Origin: Desulfitibacter alkalitolerans DSM 16504
GTDB lineage: Bacteria; Bacillota; DSM-16504; Desulfitibacterales; Desulfitibacteraceae
NCBI RefSeq assembly: GCF_000620305.1
Contig: NZ_KK211104.1
Coordinates: 106,949 to 170,948 of the forward strand
Direction of reading: 5' to 3'
Length of the DNA: 64,000 bases
This document shows positions 52,264 through 60,766 of the stretch, in pieces (the stretch's first letter is position 1; each line of letters begins with the position of its first letter). The notes below the pieces were generated by a model. It saw only the letters and a list, made by a program, of their open reading frames with translations. It was not told the origin of the DNA and did no database searches. Both the position numbers and the translations under genes were made by a program.

Positions 52264-52570
52264 CATCTTACCTCCAAGCAATAAGGAATTTTAACATCTA
52301 TAGAAACAAAATTGGCAAGGGTAAATTGAACCCTCATAAACAATCATCCCTTTCTAAAATTTCTTTTCATTACGCATGCAACAAGTCTAATCTTATGCTC
52401 GAAAATGTTCCATAAAAAACACTAGTGACTTCTATTCATAAGCACCACCTCTCCCTTAATCTCCGTTTTGTAAACCTATTTTAAATCTCTAGACAATAAA
52501 ACATTTATATATCAAGGGTTTCAAGTTTTTTTAGTAAATAAAAACAATGACCCCCCTGTTTTTGGTATAA

Positions 52571-54049
52571 TTGAGTGTCTCACCAAACAAAAATCCCAAG
52601 AAAGGGTGTGTCATTGTGAGCTCAATTATATCAGGTTTACTGCTATATAATCAATTTTTACTTAAACAAATTCGTCAGTTACTTTTATTTATCGTGAGAA
52701 ATATTCCTTTAAAGGGCCCTAAGCAAGATATCTATAGTCCAAAGTATTGTAAACATACTGTGGACAGGCTCCCTTTTATCAAGCAACCGGAGAAGCTTGA
52801 TTACAAGCAGTTACTTCGTGAGTATTCGTCCCAGCACGGGAAGGAACTTAAGCCTGTAAAGTCCCGTGGTGGTAGTCCTGTATCAGCTGATGTTACTTGC
52901 CACCGCTGTGGTGCTCCTCATACTTATCTTTACGACAATACTGGAGGTCGTGGTCAGCTCTGGTGCAAGGTCTGTGGTTTGCGATTTAGCAAGGTTAAAA
53001 GTGATTTTAAGATTGGTGCTTTGGTTTGCCCTTACTGTGGCCGTATCCTTGATAAAAAGAAACAGCGTAAGAGTTTTAATATCCATAAGTGTGTTAATAA
53101 AAAGTGCTCTTTCTATCTTAATTCTCTTAAGAAACTATCGCCTGAGGATCTGGAGGAGTACAAGAAGGATCCGTATAAGTTTAAGCTCCACTACATTTAC
53201 CGTGAGTTTACTACCAATTTTTTTGAAGTGGATTTAAATACTATGCCTAAAGGATCTGCTAGCCTTAGGTTTCGTGATTTTTCTCCTCATGTTCTTGGGC
53301 TTTGTATGACTTATCTTGTTAACCTCGGACTCTCTACTCGTGCTACTGCCAGGGCTCTTTGGGAAATCCATGGTGTTAGAATTTCTCATGTTACTGTAAG
53401 CAAGTATGCTAAGTCTGCTGCTGCTTTGGTTCAGCCTTTTGTTGATAGTTATGACTACAAACCTACAACCTATCTGGCTGCTGATGAAACCTATATCAAG
53501 GTTAAGGGTATTAAGCATTATGTCTGGTTTGTTATGGATGCCCTCAAAAAGTCTATTTTAGGTTATCGTGTTTCTAGCTCCAGAGATGTAGGTCCCTGTA
53601 TCCTGGCTATGCGCATGGCTTTTGCTAAGTTTAAGGAGTTCCCTGGTATGGCTCTTAGATTTGCTGCTGATGGTTATACTGCTTATAAGCTTGCTCAGCA
53701 GCAGTTTATGCTTAATGATATGGATTTTGTTCTTATTCAAATAATTGGCCTTACCAATGATGATCCTGTTTCTTTAGAGTATCGTTGGCTTAAACAGATT
53801 ATTGAACGTCTTAACAGGACTTTTAAATTCTCCTACCAGGTTACTAATGGCTACGGTAGTGGTGAAGGCTCTGATACTCATGTGGCCTTGTTTGTAGCCT
53901 ATTACAACTTCTTAAGACCACATTCCTACACTTATTGGGAACCTTTAAACTCTATCCCAGAGTTAGCAGCTATTCCTACTATGCCTGCCAAATGGCAGAA
54001 GTTGATTGAGTTATCTCAACAGCTTATTCTGTCTAAGCAGTTAGCATAA
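52571..54049 (+). CDS. DDE transposase with N-terminal zinc-ribbon
   Basis: 492 residues. Two Cys pairs of a zinc ribbon (CHRCGAPH...CKVCG) and a second cysteine set (CPYCG...CVNKKCSFY), then an HTH region and a DDE core: LAADETYIKVKG (D), RFAADGYTAY (D) and YRWLKQIIERLNRTFK (E), resembling IS6/IS240-type catalytic domains. It is intact and probably functional. Element ends are not defined; a 14-bp inverted repeat lies downstream. Its codon use and lack of A/T bias differ little from neighbours. It interrupts the space between the polyproline gene and repeat copy A. Confidence 0.82.
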   Translation: MSVSPNKNPKKGCVIVSSIISGLLLYNQFLLKQIRQLLLFIVRNIPLKGPKQDIYSPKYCKHTVDRLPFIKQPEKLDYKQLLREYSSQHGKELKPVKSRGGSPVSADVTCHRCGAPHTYLYDNTGGRGQLWCKVCGLRFSKVKSDFKIGALVCPYCGRILDKKKQRKSFNIHKCVNKKCSFYLNSLKKLSPEDLEEYKKDPYKFKLHYIYREFTTNFFEVDLNTMPKGSASLRFRDFSPHVLGLCMTYLVNLGLSTRATARALWEIHGVRISHVTVSKYAKSAAALVQPFVDSYDYKPTTYLAADETYIKVKGIKHYVWFVMDALKKSILGYRVSSSRDVGPCILAMRMAFAKFKEFPGMALRFAADGYTAYKLAQQQFMLNDMDFVLIQIIGLTNDDPVSLEYRWLKQIIERLNRTFKFSYQVTNGYGSGEGSDTHVALFVAYYNFLRPHSYTYWEPLNSIPELAAIPTMPAKWQKLIELSQQLILSKQLA

Positions 54050-54100
54050 TTCACCTAAAACTAACCCTTCAACCTCTTAATTATCCTTAAACATGCGGTG

Positions 54101-54148
54101 CAATACCTGTCAAGCTTTCCCCAAAGCTAGACCCCTTGACAGGTATTG
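54101..54148. repeat. Perfect 14-bp inverted repeat behind the DDE transposase
   Basis: CAATACCTGTCAAG and CTTGACAGGTATTG around a 20-nt spacer, 50 bp after the transposase stop. Probably an element-end structure. The inner TGTCAAG motif also occurs in the IS110 left-end hairpin. Confidence 0.6.
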
Positions 54149-54303
54149 TGCCTGCATTGTTATGCTCTTTGATGAGGTTGACTAGGGTTCTTTCCTGCTT
54201 TCTAGTCTGTTTTTACCCTTCATGTATAATCTTAGGTCTACTTTTTTGTCCTGTATCCTGGTTTTTTTAAAAACAATAGTTTTTCATACGTTAGTTAACA
54301 CTA

Positions 54304-54621
54304 CCTTAATCTCGTTTACTTCTGGCTGGGAAAGGTTTAGAATAAACTTAAACCTCACCTTTGTCTTTGGTAAAGGAGGGTGTACTCCCGGGCAAATGGG
54401 ACTTTCCAGGTTGCCACTATTTGCACGGGAATATTTTTTTAAAACCATGCTGTCTGCCCAAAGTTATTGATTTAAACCTACCATAAATTAACTTTTAATA
54501 CTATCTTCCATGTCAAGTTCCTCGCTTTTAATGTCTAAATCCTCGTTTTCCATGTCGATTTTCTCATTTCGATTGCCAGGTTTACTCTAGATTAAACCTT
54601 GCTGCAGTACCTTGTATTTCT
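54304..54621 (-). repeat. Dispersed repeat, copy A
   Basis: Full copy of the unit also found at 55975, 60765, 61607 and 63860. Contents read along the plus strand: a segment with GGTTTA/TAAACC hairpin, GTAAAGGAGGGTGTACTCCC, a hairpin TCCCGGGCAAA/TTTG(C)CCGGGAA followed by ATATTTTTTT, the conserved TTGATTTAAACCTACC block, three ~21-bp units around ATGTC...CCTCG, and CTGCAGTACCTTGTATTTCT at the end. Confidence 0.85.
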
Positions 54622-54649
54622 TAACCAGTAAGGTCCCCCCCCACTGGGA

Positions 54650-55462
54650 TTAAAGCTTAAAAGGTATGCTTATTATGTTTTCACTATCTAAAGTTACCTC
54701 AAGCCATAGATTTACATTTTCTGGGATAGGATTGAAAGAAAACTCATGGGACCAATCCTTAGTTTTTTCGAGTGGGGCGAACCCTCCCAACATTCTAGAT
54801 GCAATTTGACCTTTAGAATCTTTAATTTTTACAGAACGTATAGAGGCTTCTGTATCCAAATATACTTTTGAAACACTTGGAGTGCTGTTAATCCTTAATA
54901 AAACTATTTTTTCTTCTTTTTCTTCAACAGCTGTATTTAATATTACTGTATCATTTGCTTTTCCATATCTACTAGGGTCAACTTCGAAATTTATTACCCA
55001 TTCTTGATTATTGTCGTTATTTCGTACAATAAATTGAAGTTCTTCTGCCCTAGGTTCAATTGGTTCAAAACTCACAACACCCATAACCACTTCATTTATT
55101 TCATCATAGTTCATGGTAACAAAAGATCCCTTGTAAGTATTACCAATGTTATCCGTTATGGTAAAATCGGGACTTAATAATAAGCCTTCTTGATTATCCA
55201 GTCTAAATGATATTTTGGTTTGAATCTCATCTCTTACAATATCCTCTACTTTTAATGTAGAACCATCTTCGTTCTCATATTCCTCGTTGACAGTTTCCCC
55301 ATATAATGAATAGGCATTGAAGGTTCCTGTATCCATCTTGCCGGAAATTGCATTTCTTCCTAATATAGTAAGATTTTCAGCATTAACATAAGTTACATAA
55401 AAAACAAATACTGTGCATAATAAAGCAAGTAGTATCTTTTTATGTCTTAGCCATTTCTCCAT
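54650..55462 (-). CDS. Secreted or membrane-anchored protein of unknown function
   Basis: 270 residues, N-terminal hydrophobic segment (residues ~10-27) as signal or anchor. The rest is beta-rich, with PDFTITDNIGNTYKG and repeated immunoglobulin-like strands; it recalls the DUF4179/DUF5643 type of extracytoplasmic domains but no family is certain. It lies 23 bp downstream of another secreted-protein gene in a two-gene operon preceded by repeat copy B. Confidence 0.6.
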   Translation of the reverse strand: MEKWLRHKKILLALLCTVFVFYVTYVNAENLTILGRNAISGKMDTGTFNAYSLYGETVNEEYENEDGSTLKVEDIVRDEIQTKISFRLDNQEGLLLSPDFTITDNIGNTYKGSFVTMNYDEINEVVMGVVSFEPIEPRAEELQFIVRNNDNNQEWVINFEVDPSRYGKANDTVILNTAVEEKEEKIVLLRINSTPSVSKVYLDTEASIRSVKIKDSKGQIASRMLGGFAPLEKTKDWSHEFSFNPIPENVNLWLEVTLDSENIISIPFKL

Positions 55463-55485
55463 TTAAATTACTCCTCGTATTTAAA

Positions 55486-55836
55486 TTACATTACAGTTGC
55501 ATTCCATTTATCGTAAATCGTGATTTGTATTTCCCCTGGCTTACCGGAAGTGGCACTAGCAATCCCATCATAATAGCCTTTCTTTTCGTAATTATGCTGA
55601 TCATAATATGTTCCATCCGGCATGTTAATCCATATGGATAGATTACCATCTCCATAACTATTATCAAAGCTATCTTGTCCACTAACTGTTATACGCCATT
55701 CAAAAGTTTTATTAAGATAATCAGACTGACTTTTTGGTGATATACTAACTGATAAAGCCAGTGCATTACTGGGAAAACTAATCATAATAAAACATACTGT
55801 TAGAATCAAAATAATTGTCTTTTTAAGATTAACCAT
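55486..55836 (-). CDS. Small secreted protein of unknown function
   Basis: 116 residues with a signal peptide cleaved near SNALALS. Mature part ~90 residues with ISPKSQSDYLNKTFEWRI and DGTYYDQHNYEKKGYYDG, beta-rich. First gene of a two-gene operon. Repeat copy B ends 139 bp upstream of its start. Confidence 0.6.
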   Translation of the reverse strand: MVNLKKTIILILTVCFIMISFPSNALALSVSISPKSQSDYLNKTFEWRITVSGQDSFDNSYGDGNLSIWINMPDGTYYDQHNYEKKGYYDGIASATSGKPGEIQITIYDKWNATVM

Positions 55837-55974
55837 TACTTTACCTCCATTTCATACATTTTAAAGGTTTAATAAGGTGTTTCTTCCTAGCTACATCTTT
55901 AATTATTGAAACTTAGAGATAACTCAATTCTTATCTTAAGTATTATTCCTGCAATAACGTAAATGTTATTTTCT

Positions 55975-56296
55975 AAACCCTTATAAACACCACCTCCCAT
56001 CCTTAATCTCTCCTTTACATCAGGCAGGGAAAGTTTGCCTTTGGTAAAGGAGGGTGTACTCCCGGGCAAAGGGAGCTTTCCAGGTTGCCACCATTTGCCC
56101 GGGAATATTTTTTTAAAACCATGTTGTCTGCCCAAAGTTATTGATTTAAACCTACCATAAATTAACTTTTAATACTATCTTTCATGTCAAATTCCTCGCT
56201 TTTCATGTCTAAATCCTCGTTTTCCATGTCGATTTTCTCATTTCGATTGCCAAGTTTACTCTAGATTAAACCTTTGCTGCAGTACCTTGTATTTCT
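55975..56296 (-). repeat. Dispersed repeat, copy B
   Basis: Near-complete copy, closest to copy A through the terminal CTTGTATTTCT. It lacks the ~28-bp GGTTTAG hairpin segment near the start. It starts with the AAACCC-TTATAAACACCACCTCCC segment shared with copies D and E. Located upstream of the operon at 54650-55836. Confidence 0.85.
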
Positions 56297-56373
56297 CCTC
56301 TGTCATAAATGCTGTTTTTTAGTATTGTTAAAAACAACCAGATAGGTGCTTCTAGACCAGGGCTGGATTTCTC

Positions 56374-56586
56374 GTGAAGCTTCTGATAGTTCAATTTACA
56401 CAGGCGAAAAGTCGAGAAGGCGAAGAGAAAGCTATACAGGGGTTACTTCTTAGATTGATACTTAATGGTGGCAATTGGCCTACAAAATGGCTGGAAGATA
56501 TAAGCCATGAAAAGTTAAAACATACCAATACAGAGCCATATTGTTGGGCAAAAAGGGTTTATGAGAAGTTGATTTTTAAGATTTAA
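56374..56586 (+). CDS. Possible small protein or gene remnant
   Basis: 70 codons from GTG 56374, helical and basic, with REGEEKAIQGLLLRLILNGG. No ribosome binding site or recognised family. It lies between repeat copy B and the lipoprotein gene and may be a remnant. Confidence 0.2.
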   Translation: MKLLIVQFTQAKSREGEEKAIQGLLLRLILNGGNWPTKWLEDISHEKLKHTNTEPYCWAKRVYEKLIFKI

Positions 56587-56690
56587 TCCAGCTAGAAAAA
56601 GGAATCACCTTGCTTTATCGAGAAATAGATATATGACATTTTTTGGTAAGGATATAAACCTTAGTATTTATTAAACTGGAGGGGATGAGT

Positions 56691-57205
56691 ATGCGTAAGG
56701 TATTTGTAATAGTGGTATTTTTGTTCGTGCTGTTTTTGTTAGGTTGTGCAGCTTCTACTGATGTAGTTAATAAAAATGAAAAAGCTAGTGAGAGTAAGGA
56801 ACAAAAAATAGAGGAACTTCATGCAGAAATCAAAAACTTAGAACAAGAGATAGCGACAGTAAAAGCATCACTTAATAAACTTAGTAGTAGTATTGAAGGT
56901 ATAAATGATGAAAATAAAATCGGTGAGCCTCACCGATTTTATCCATGGACAATCGACGACGTATTTGTAGTAATGCCTGATGGTACTGAGATTAAAAATA
57001 TTGACGGATTGGGATTACCGTTTAATTTACTACAATCAATTGAACAAGGTCTAAGAATAAGCGATTTTAGAAAAAATAAAGATAATGAGGGGAGTATCCC
57101 AATGAAAACTGGATATATTTCAGAGGTATAAATTATCAAGTAGATGCTAATGCAATAAAAGGCATTATGACTGTTATAGACTATTTTCAATCAAAAGAAG
57201 AGTAA
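56691..57205 (+). pseudogene. Lipoprotein gene with a 3' frameshift
   Basis: ATG 56691 follows GGAGGGG. Lipoprotein signal with LLGCAAS (Cys ~19), then a coiled coil (KIEELHAEIKNLEQEIATVK) and a globular part. The frame ends at TAA 57129-57131, but switching frame near CCCAATGAAAAC (about 57100) continues as ENWIYFRGINYQVDANAIKG to TAA 57203-57205, which looks like the true C-terminus of ~172 residues. Function unknown. It is the only plus-strand secreted-protein gene of the set. Confidence 0.55.
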
Positions 57206-57449
57206 CATTCGTATGGAAAAAGCAGATTTAGGGAGCAAGGCATGGGAGTAATCACCTCCTCCGTAAGCGTGTGTTGGGTTTGACTATTAGCCGTTAATCT
57301 CCATTGTGCCTTAACTGCTGTAATAAGCTATATCTTAATTTAAATCTTTGTCAGTTTTATCATCTCCTAGTAGATTTCGGGGTGTTCATTTGAGTTTATT
57401 CTGCAAATAAATCTAATAAATGACACTAGTGCGAGTATTTCGCAAATAC
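57206..57449. other. Gene-free interval
   Basis: No supportable gene, RNA or repeat seen. AT-rich with scattered stops in all frames. Confidence 0.5.
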
Positions 57450-57486
57450 GAGGTAATATCAATAATTATTCTATGGATATTACCTC
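57450..57486. other. Hairpin at the truncated end of the IS3 element
   Basis: GAGGTAATATC/GATATTACCTC, 11-bp arms and 15-nt loop, overlapping the derailed end of the transposase frame. It may mark the junction where another element or deletion removed the IS3 right end. Confidence 0.5.
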
Positions 57487-57972
57487 GTTGAATAAGCCAA
57501 TTGGTGTTTGGAATATAAAAAATTTTTGTTTATTTAACTTGGGTATTAAATGATGCTGATTTAGCATCTGAGTAATAATCCCAACCCCTGCCCAGACTTG
57601 ATTAGAGCGGTTAATTTCAAGGTTGCGTAGCAAATACGGGTAGATCTTATGCTGCTTATTACGCTTTGAAAGGTTTGGTTTTGGGCACATCGCATATATG
57701 CCCATCTCTTCCATGTATCGTTTGATTAGCCTGCGTCCGACGGGAATTTTATCTATTTTTTGCAGCTTGTCCCGGAGTTTCCTGACCCCCATATATGGCA
57801 TCTTTGTATGCCAATAGTCAAGCCTGTTCTTAACCAAATTTTCAAAGTCACGGTCAGGTTCTACAGGTGTGTAATATACACTGGTCCTGTTAACTTCGAG
57901 CAATTCGCATTGTCTGGTCACTGACAGCTTATCGTCTTTTGAAACCAGATTTAGTCTCCCATTCGGAGCCAA
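57466..57972 (-). pseudogene. IS3-family transposase OrfB, C-terminal catalytic part missing
   Basis: Matches IS3/IS150 OrfB from CELLEVNRTSVYYTPVEPD through MGVRKLRDKLQK and MCPKPNLSKRNKQHKIYPYLLR to NRSNQVWA, where the first Asp of the DDE motif (normally VWxTDIT) should follow. Instead the sequence turns into an unrelated 40-residue tail. All three catalytic acids are absent, so it is inactive. It overlaps OrfA by 44 bp in another frame, as usual for programmed -1 frameshifting. Confidence 0.82.
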
Positions 57973-58270
57973 ACACTTCTTTAGATTTTTTTTTCAGCCA
58001 GTCATTCTCAATTGTGAGCTGACCGACTTTTGCCATTAGTCCATGTAGTTGTTCGTCCATTGCTTTTTCTCTAACACGCAGTTCTTTTTCTTGGCTGCTC
58101 TCTGAAAAGACCTTTGGTGCATTCTCCAGAAACTCTTTTTTCCAGTTTCTTAGCTGATTTGGACTGATGTCATGCTCTTGAGCAATCTCACCGAGCTGCT
58201 TTTCTTCTCGGAGTAATTCTAGTACAAGCTTAGTTTTGAATTCTGCTGAAAATGTTCTTCTTTTCACCAT
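57929..58270 (-). CDS. IS3-family transposase OrfA
   Basis: About 113 residues from ATG 58270. HTH of the IS3 type (FSAEFKTKLVLELLREEKQLGEIAQEHDISPNQLRNWK) followed by a leucine zipper (MDEQLHGLMAKVGQLTIENDWLKKK). Apparently intact, but the partner OrfB is truncated. The upstream region is split by a group II intron. Confidence 0.85.
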   Translation of the reverse strand: MVKRRTFSAEFKTKLVLELLREEKQLGEIAQEHDISPNQLRNWKKEFLENAPKVFSESSQEKELRVREKAMDEQLHGLMAKVGQLTIENDWLKKKSKEVFGSEWETKSGFKRR

Positions 58271-58294
58271 TGTATGCGAACCTTCTTTCACCGA

Positions 58295-59113
58295 GTAGAA
58301 CCCAGGCGCAGTGACTCGTAAGCCCTGTTTCCTGGATCCTCTCTAAAATTCCGGACATCGGGTTTTCCCACAATCCGGCTTCAAACTGAACGCCCGTCGG
58401 TCAACAAGGTCTTCCCGCAAGTGCACTACACTTAAACGCAGTTCCCGTATACCTGCAGTTCTCTTTTGGTTTACCTGTGCCTTCGCCTCTGTGCTAGTTA
58501 ACTCCCTCTTTCAAGGTTTCGCTGTTGTAGAGGCCGTTCAGTCCAGAGGGCCTTGACTCTGGTGTCGTTATGTTGTCGCTCACCGTCATTGCTTAATACG
58601 CCCTCATCTGCCAATCTCGAATCCTCCGAACAATTTCCCGGTTCTCGGTTATATGCCCGGTCTTTGCCATACGGAACTGTCTTGGCTGGTTCCGAGACCT
58701 TCCCTACTTTGCCCACTTATCCTTTTTCTGGTGCCGCAACCCGTACACCGGAGGGCAGACTCTGTGCACCTTCCCATTACTTCCAGAATCTTACCAGTCT
58801 TCGTCTACGTCAGTGAGACTCGACGCCCTCAACTCCCTGCCACTGACTTCATGCAGGGGACGTTTTCGATGCAGCAGTTTTCGCTTTATGCTACGGCCCC
58901 AGAAATTGCTAGCTCTCTGTGTCAGTCCTACCCTTAATTGAGCAGTCAGAGCGTTTACTTCCAAGCTTTCCCCCGCCAAGTCACCTTAAGCGAGAGTTGG
59001 ATATAACTACGTGACCGAATGGGAAATCGTCACGACCGGACTTTCACCGGTTAGATAAGTGAGGTTATAGGCTGCGACTGACAGTTTCCTGTCTTGTATT
59101 ATATCAGGTTCAC
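58295..59113 (-). mobile_element. ORF-less group II intron inserted in the IS3 element
   Basis: On the minus strand: a 5' end GTGAACC, GACAG-GAAA-CTGTC, the domain I block AACCGGTGAAAGTCCGGT, CAACTCTCGCTTAAGGTGAC, and near the 3' end domain V (58349-58382: AGCCGGATTG, GGGAAAACCC tetraloop, CGATGTCCGG) and domain VI (GGATCCAGG/CCTGGGTTC), ending in TAC at 58295. The order and motifs are those of bacterial group II introns. At ~819 nt there is no reverse transcriptase in domain IV, so mobility would need a maturase from elsewhere. Ends are inferred to within a few bases. Confidence 0.75.
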
Positions 59114-59115
59114 TT

Positions 59116-59151
59116 AGGTTTTAGAAAATTTTGTCTGGTTTTATGTGTACA
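59116..59151 (-). mobile_element. Left terminal segment of the IS3 element
   Basis: Minus-strand TGTACACATAAAACCAGAC and following AAAATTTTCTAA is typical of an IS150-type terminal inverted repeat starting with TG. It is separated from OrfA by the group II intron. The right end is not found. Confidence 0.55.
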
Positions 59152-59174
59152 TTATACTTTTTAATATTCATCAT
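59152..59174 (-). pseudogene. 5' remnant of a gene interrupted by IS3
   Basis: AGGAGG at 59177-59182 precedes ATGATG at 59174-59169, and the frame MMNIKKYN runs directly into the IS3 left end. The rest of the gene is not recognised beyond the element. Confidence 0.35.
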
Positions 59175-59214
59175 ACCTCCTAAGGCAAATAGTATTACAT
59201 AAATAAGCATAAGA

Positions 59215-59307
59215 CTAATTCTTTTTTAAAAAAACAAACCAAATAATAGAAAGCACAAAAAATACAAGTATAATAGTAATAATCCATTCAGGCATTCCAA
59301 AAGTCAT
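59215..59307 (-). CDS. Very small single-span membrane protein
   Basis: 30 residues from ATG 59307 with GAGGTGAGATACAT upstream: MTFGMPEWIITII followed by LVFFVLSIIWFVF and the basic end LKKN. One transmembrane helix. The clean ribosome binding site and membrane topology support a real small gene; the stop is TAG. Confidence 0.5.
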   Translation of the reverse strand: MTFGMPEWIITIILVFFVLSIIWFVFLKKN

Positions 59308-59380
59308 ATGTATCTCACCTCTTTCAATATATTCTTTTATTTTAACCCAATTATAAAGACTTTTTATACTTCTAAAATTA

Positions 59381-59704
59381 TTACATCTGTTCTGACGCTA
59401 TATCCTCTTGTAATTGCTTTCGGATATACTGCTCTATTGCCTTTTTGTTTCTGCCAACTGTATTCACATAATAGCCTCTGCACCAGAAATGCCTGTTGCC
59501 ACACTTATACTTCAGATTTGTATGTCTGTCGAATATCATGAGTGAGCTTTTACCCTTAAGATAACCCATGAAACTAGATATACTCATTTTTGGTGGTATT
59601 GCAGTTTTAATCTTTCCATATATCACCTGTCTTCTGTACTTAGGTGCAAATACTATGTGATATTTACAATTCCACTGCGTGTGTGATAAACTTTCTGTAT
59701 CCAT
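59381..59704 (-). pseudogene. IS200/IS605-type TnpA with the HUH motif deleted
   Basis: 107 codons of a Y1 transposase that is normally ~140-150. The N-terminus (WNCKYHIVFAPKYRRQVIYG) and C-terminus (IPPKMSISSFMGYLKGKSSLMIF, RGYYVNTVG with the catalytic Tyr) are intact. Between them about 35 residues are missing in frame, including the PDHVHML HUH metal motif. It cannot cleave DNA. Frame and start (GGAGGTAGATATCCGA before ATG) are preserved. Confidence 0.82.
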
Positions 59705-59710
59705 TCGGAT

Positions 59711-59775
59711 ATCTACCTCCCTTTATTGTAGTGCGGCTGACGAAACCTGCACTATTTTATCAAATGGAGGTAGAT
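59711..59775 (-). promoter_or_regulatory. RBS-sequestering hairpin of the IS200 leader
   Basis: ATCTACCTCC/GGAGGTAGAT arms with inner TAGTGC/GCACTA. The ribosome binding site of tnpA is inside the stem, the known way in which IS200 elements limit transposase translation. Confidence 0.75.
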
Positions 59776-59907
59776 TTTTCTACTTTTCTTCTCAAAGCTA
59801 AAGCTCTAACGAATCAATTCTCTCATTTCCTTTTTACAGTGCTCCTTAACACTAAAAAGGGCTGTTCCAGCCAGATTGGTGGAATAACCGCTTTTGCATA
59901 ACTTAAT

Positions 59908-60339
59908 TTAGTTGTGAAATATCTCGAATTTTTCTTCAAAATCACCCCAAACCACATTTACCTCAAATATATCATCTTCACTAATATATGATCCACTTGA
60001 GCCTCCAGACATTCTGAAGACCTTTTTATCTGGAGGATCCGTAAAGTTTATTATTTTGGATATTTCTTCATCAATGTCATTTATAATGGTCATTTGCAAT
60101 TGCTCTACTGATTTTAATTCAGACACATCTCCTTTATATATGACTATAAACTCAAACTTGCTTTCTTTAAAACTGCCATCTTCTGGATCTTTCTTGCTTT
60201 CAATTATATATTCTGCTTGCCAGTATTGGCCTTCACCATAAAACCTATTATTTTGGTAAATATATTCCTTTGAGCTGCAGCCAGCTAATAGTACTATGCT
60301 AACAAGAAAAAATAAAATAGCATACGAAGTTCTATGCAT
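59908..60339 (-). CDS. Lipoprotein of unknown function
   Basis: 143 residues. Lipoprotein signal with LLAGCSSKE (Cys ~21). Mature domain of ~120 residues with YGEGQYWQAEYIIESKKDPEDG and SGGSSGSYISEDDIFEVNVVWGD, an immunoglobulin-like, beta-rich pattern. Unrecognised. It follows the truncated gene and repeat copy C on the same strand. Confidence 0.65.
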   Translation of the reverse strand: MHRTSYAILFFLVSIVLLAGCSSKEYIYQNNRFYGEGQYWQAEYIIESKKDPEDGSFKESKFEFIVIYKGDVSELKSVEQLQMTIINDIDEEISKIINFTDPPDKKVFRMSGGSSGSYISEDDIFEVNVVWGDFEEKFEIFHN

Positions 60340-60499
60340 TCTACATTAACCCCCTTAAACATAAAATATCACAGTTTTTATTTAAAAAACAATAAAAACT
60401 ATCTAAGCACTTTCAAAGATAACGTTAATTAAGCAATTAAGTGTTTCTACCCTATTTTAAATAAAAAATATATGATTCCTAATTTATAAAATTTAATTA

Positions 60500-60533
60500 C
60501 ATACCAAGGGGAATATATATAACCCTTGGTATG
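60500..60533 (-). terminator. Hairpin after the truncated secreted-protein gene
   Basis: CATACCAAGGG/CCCTTGGTATG perfect 11-bp arms with a 12-nt loop, followed by AT-rich DNA on the minus strand, 27 bp beyond the stop at 60560. Confidence 0.6.
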
Positions 60534-60559
60534 CAGGCAAAATGATTAGCTTCTAAGTA

Positions 60560-60766
60560 TTAAATCCCTTCTTCTTTAAAATCTACATATACGGACCACT
60601 CATCATTTCCTCTAGACAAATCTACTTTTACTCTTGCGGATACATAGTATGACCAAGGTTGAACATCATAGTAAACATTTGGTTCTGGGTCGTATTTTAC
60701 ATAATCTACTCCAACACTAGGATAGTCTATCATTTCTGTTTCATCAATCCAGCCAACCCCTAAATC
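60560..60766 (-). pseudogene. C-terminal remnant of a gene truncated by repeat copy C
   Basis: An open frame reads DLGVGWIDETEMIDYPSV, continuing through YYDVQPWSYYVSARVKVD to FKEEGI and TAA. There is no ribosome binding site or signal peptide; the coding sequence begins exactly where repeat copy C starts. The repeat therefore replaced or displaced the 5' part of this gene. Confidence 0.6.

Noticed and set aside
52571..54049. Frameshift in the DDE transposase
   Set aside because: The frame is continuous with zinc ribbon and all three acidic residues; overlapping frames are shadows.
54480..54575. CRISPR array
   Set aside because: The 21-bp units abut without unique spacers, are imperfect, and there are no cas genes.
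54304..54621. Repeat as a known riboswitch
   Set aside because: I compared it by eye with GEMM-I and GEMM-II patterns; the required GACGCAAAGCC or type II pseudoknot motifs are absent.
55899..56135. 78-residue minus-strand open frame
   Set aside because: It lies almost wholly in repeat copy B and is interrupted in the other copies, so it is not a conserved gene.
58498..58979. Short open frames on both strands
   Set aside because: They fall inside the structured group II intron RNA and have no ribosome binding sites or homology expected of a maturase.
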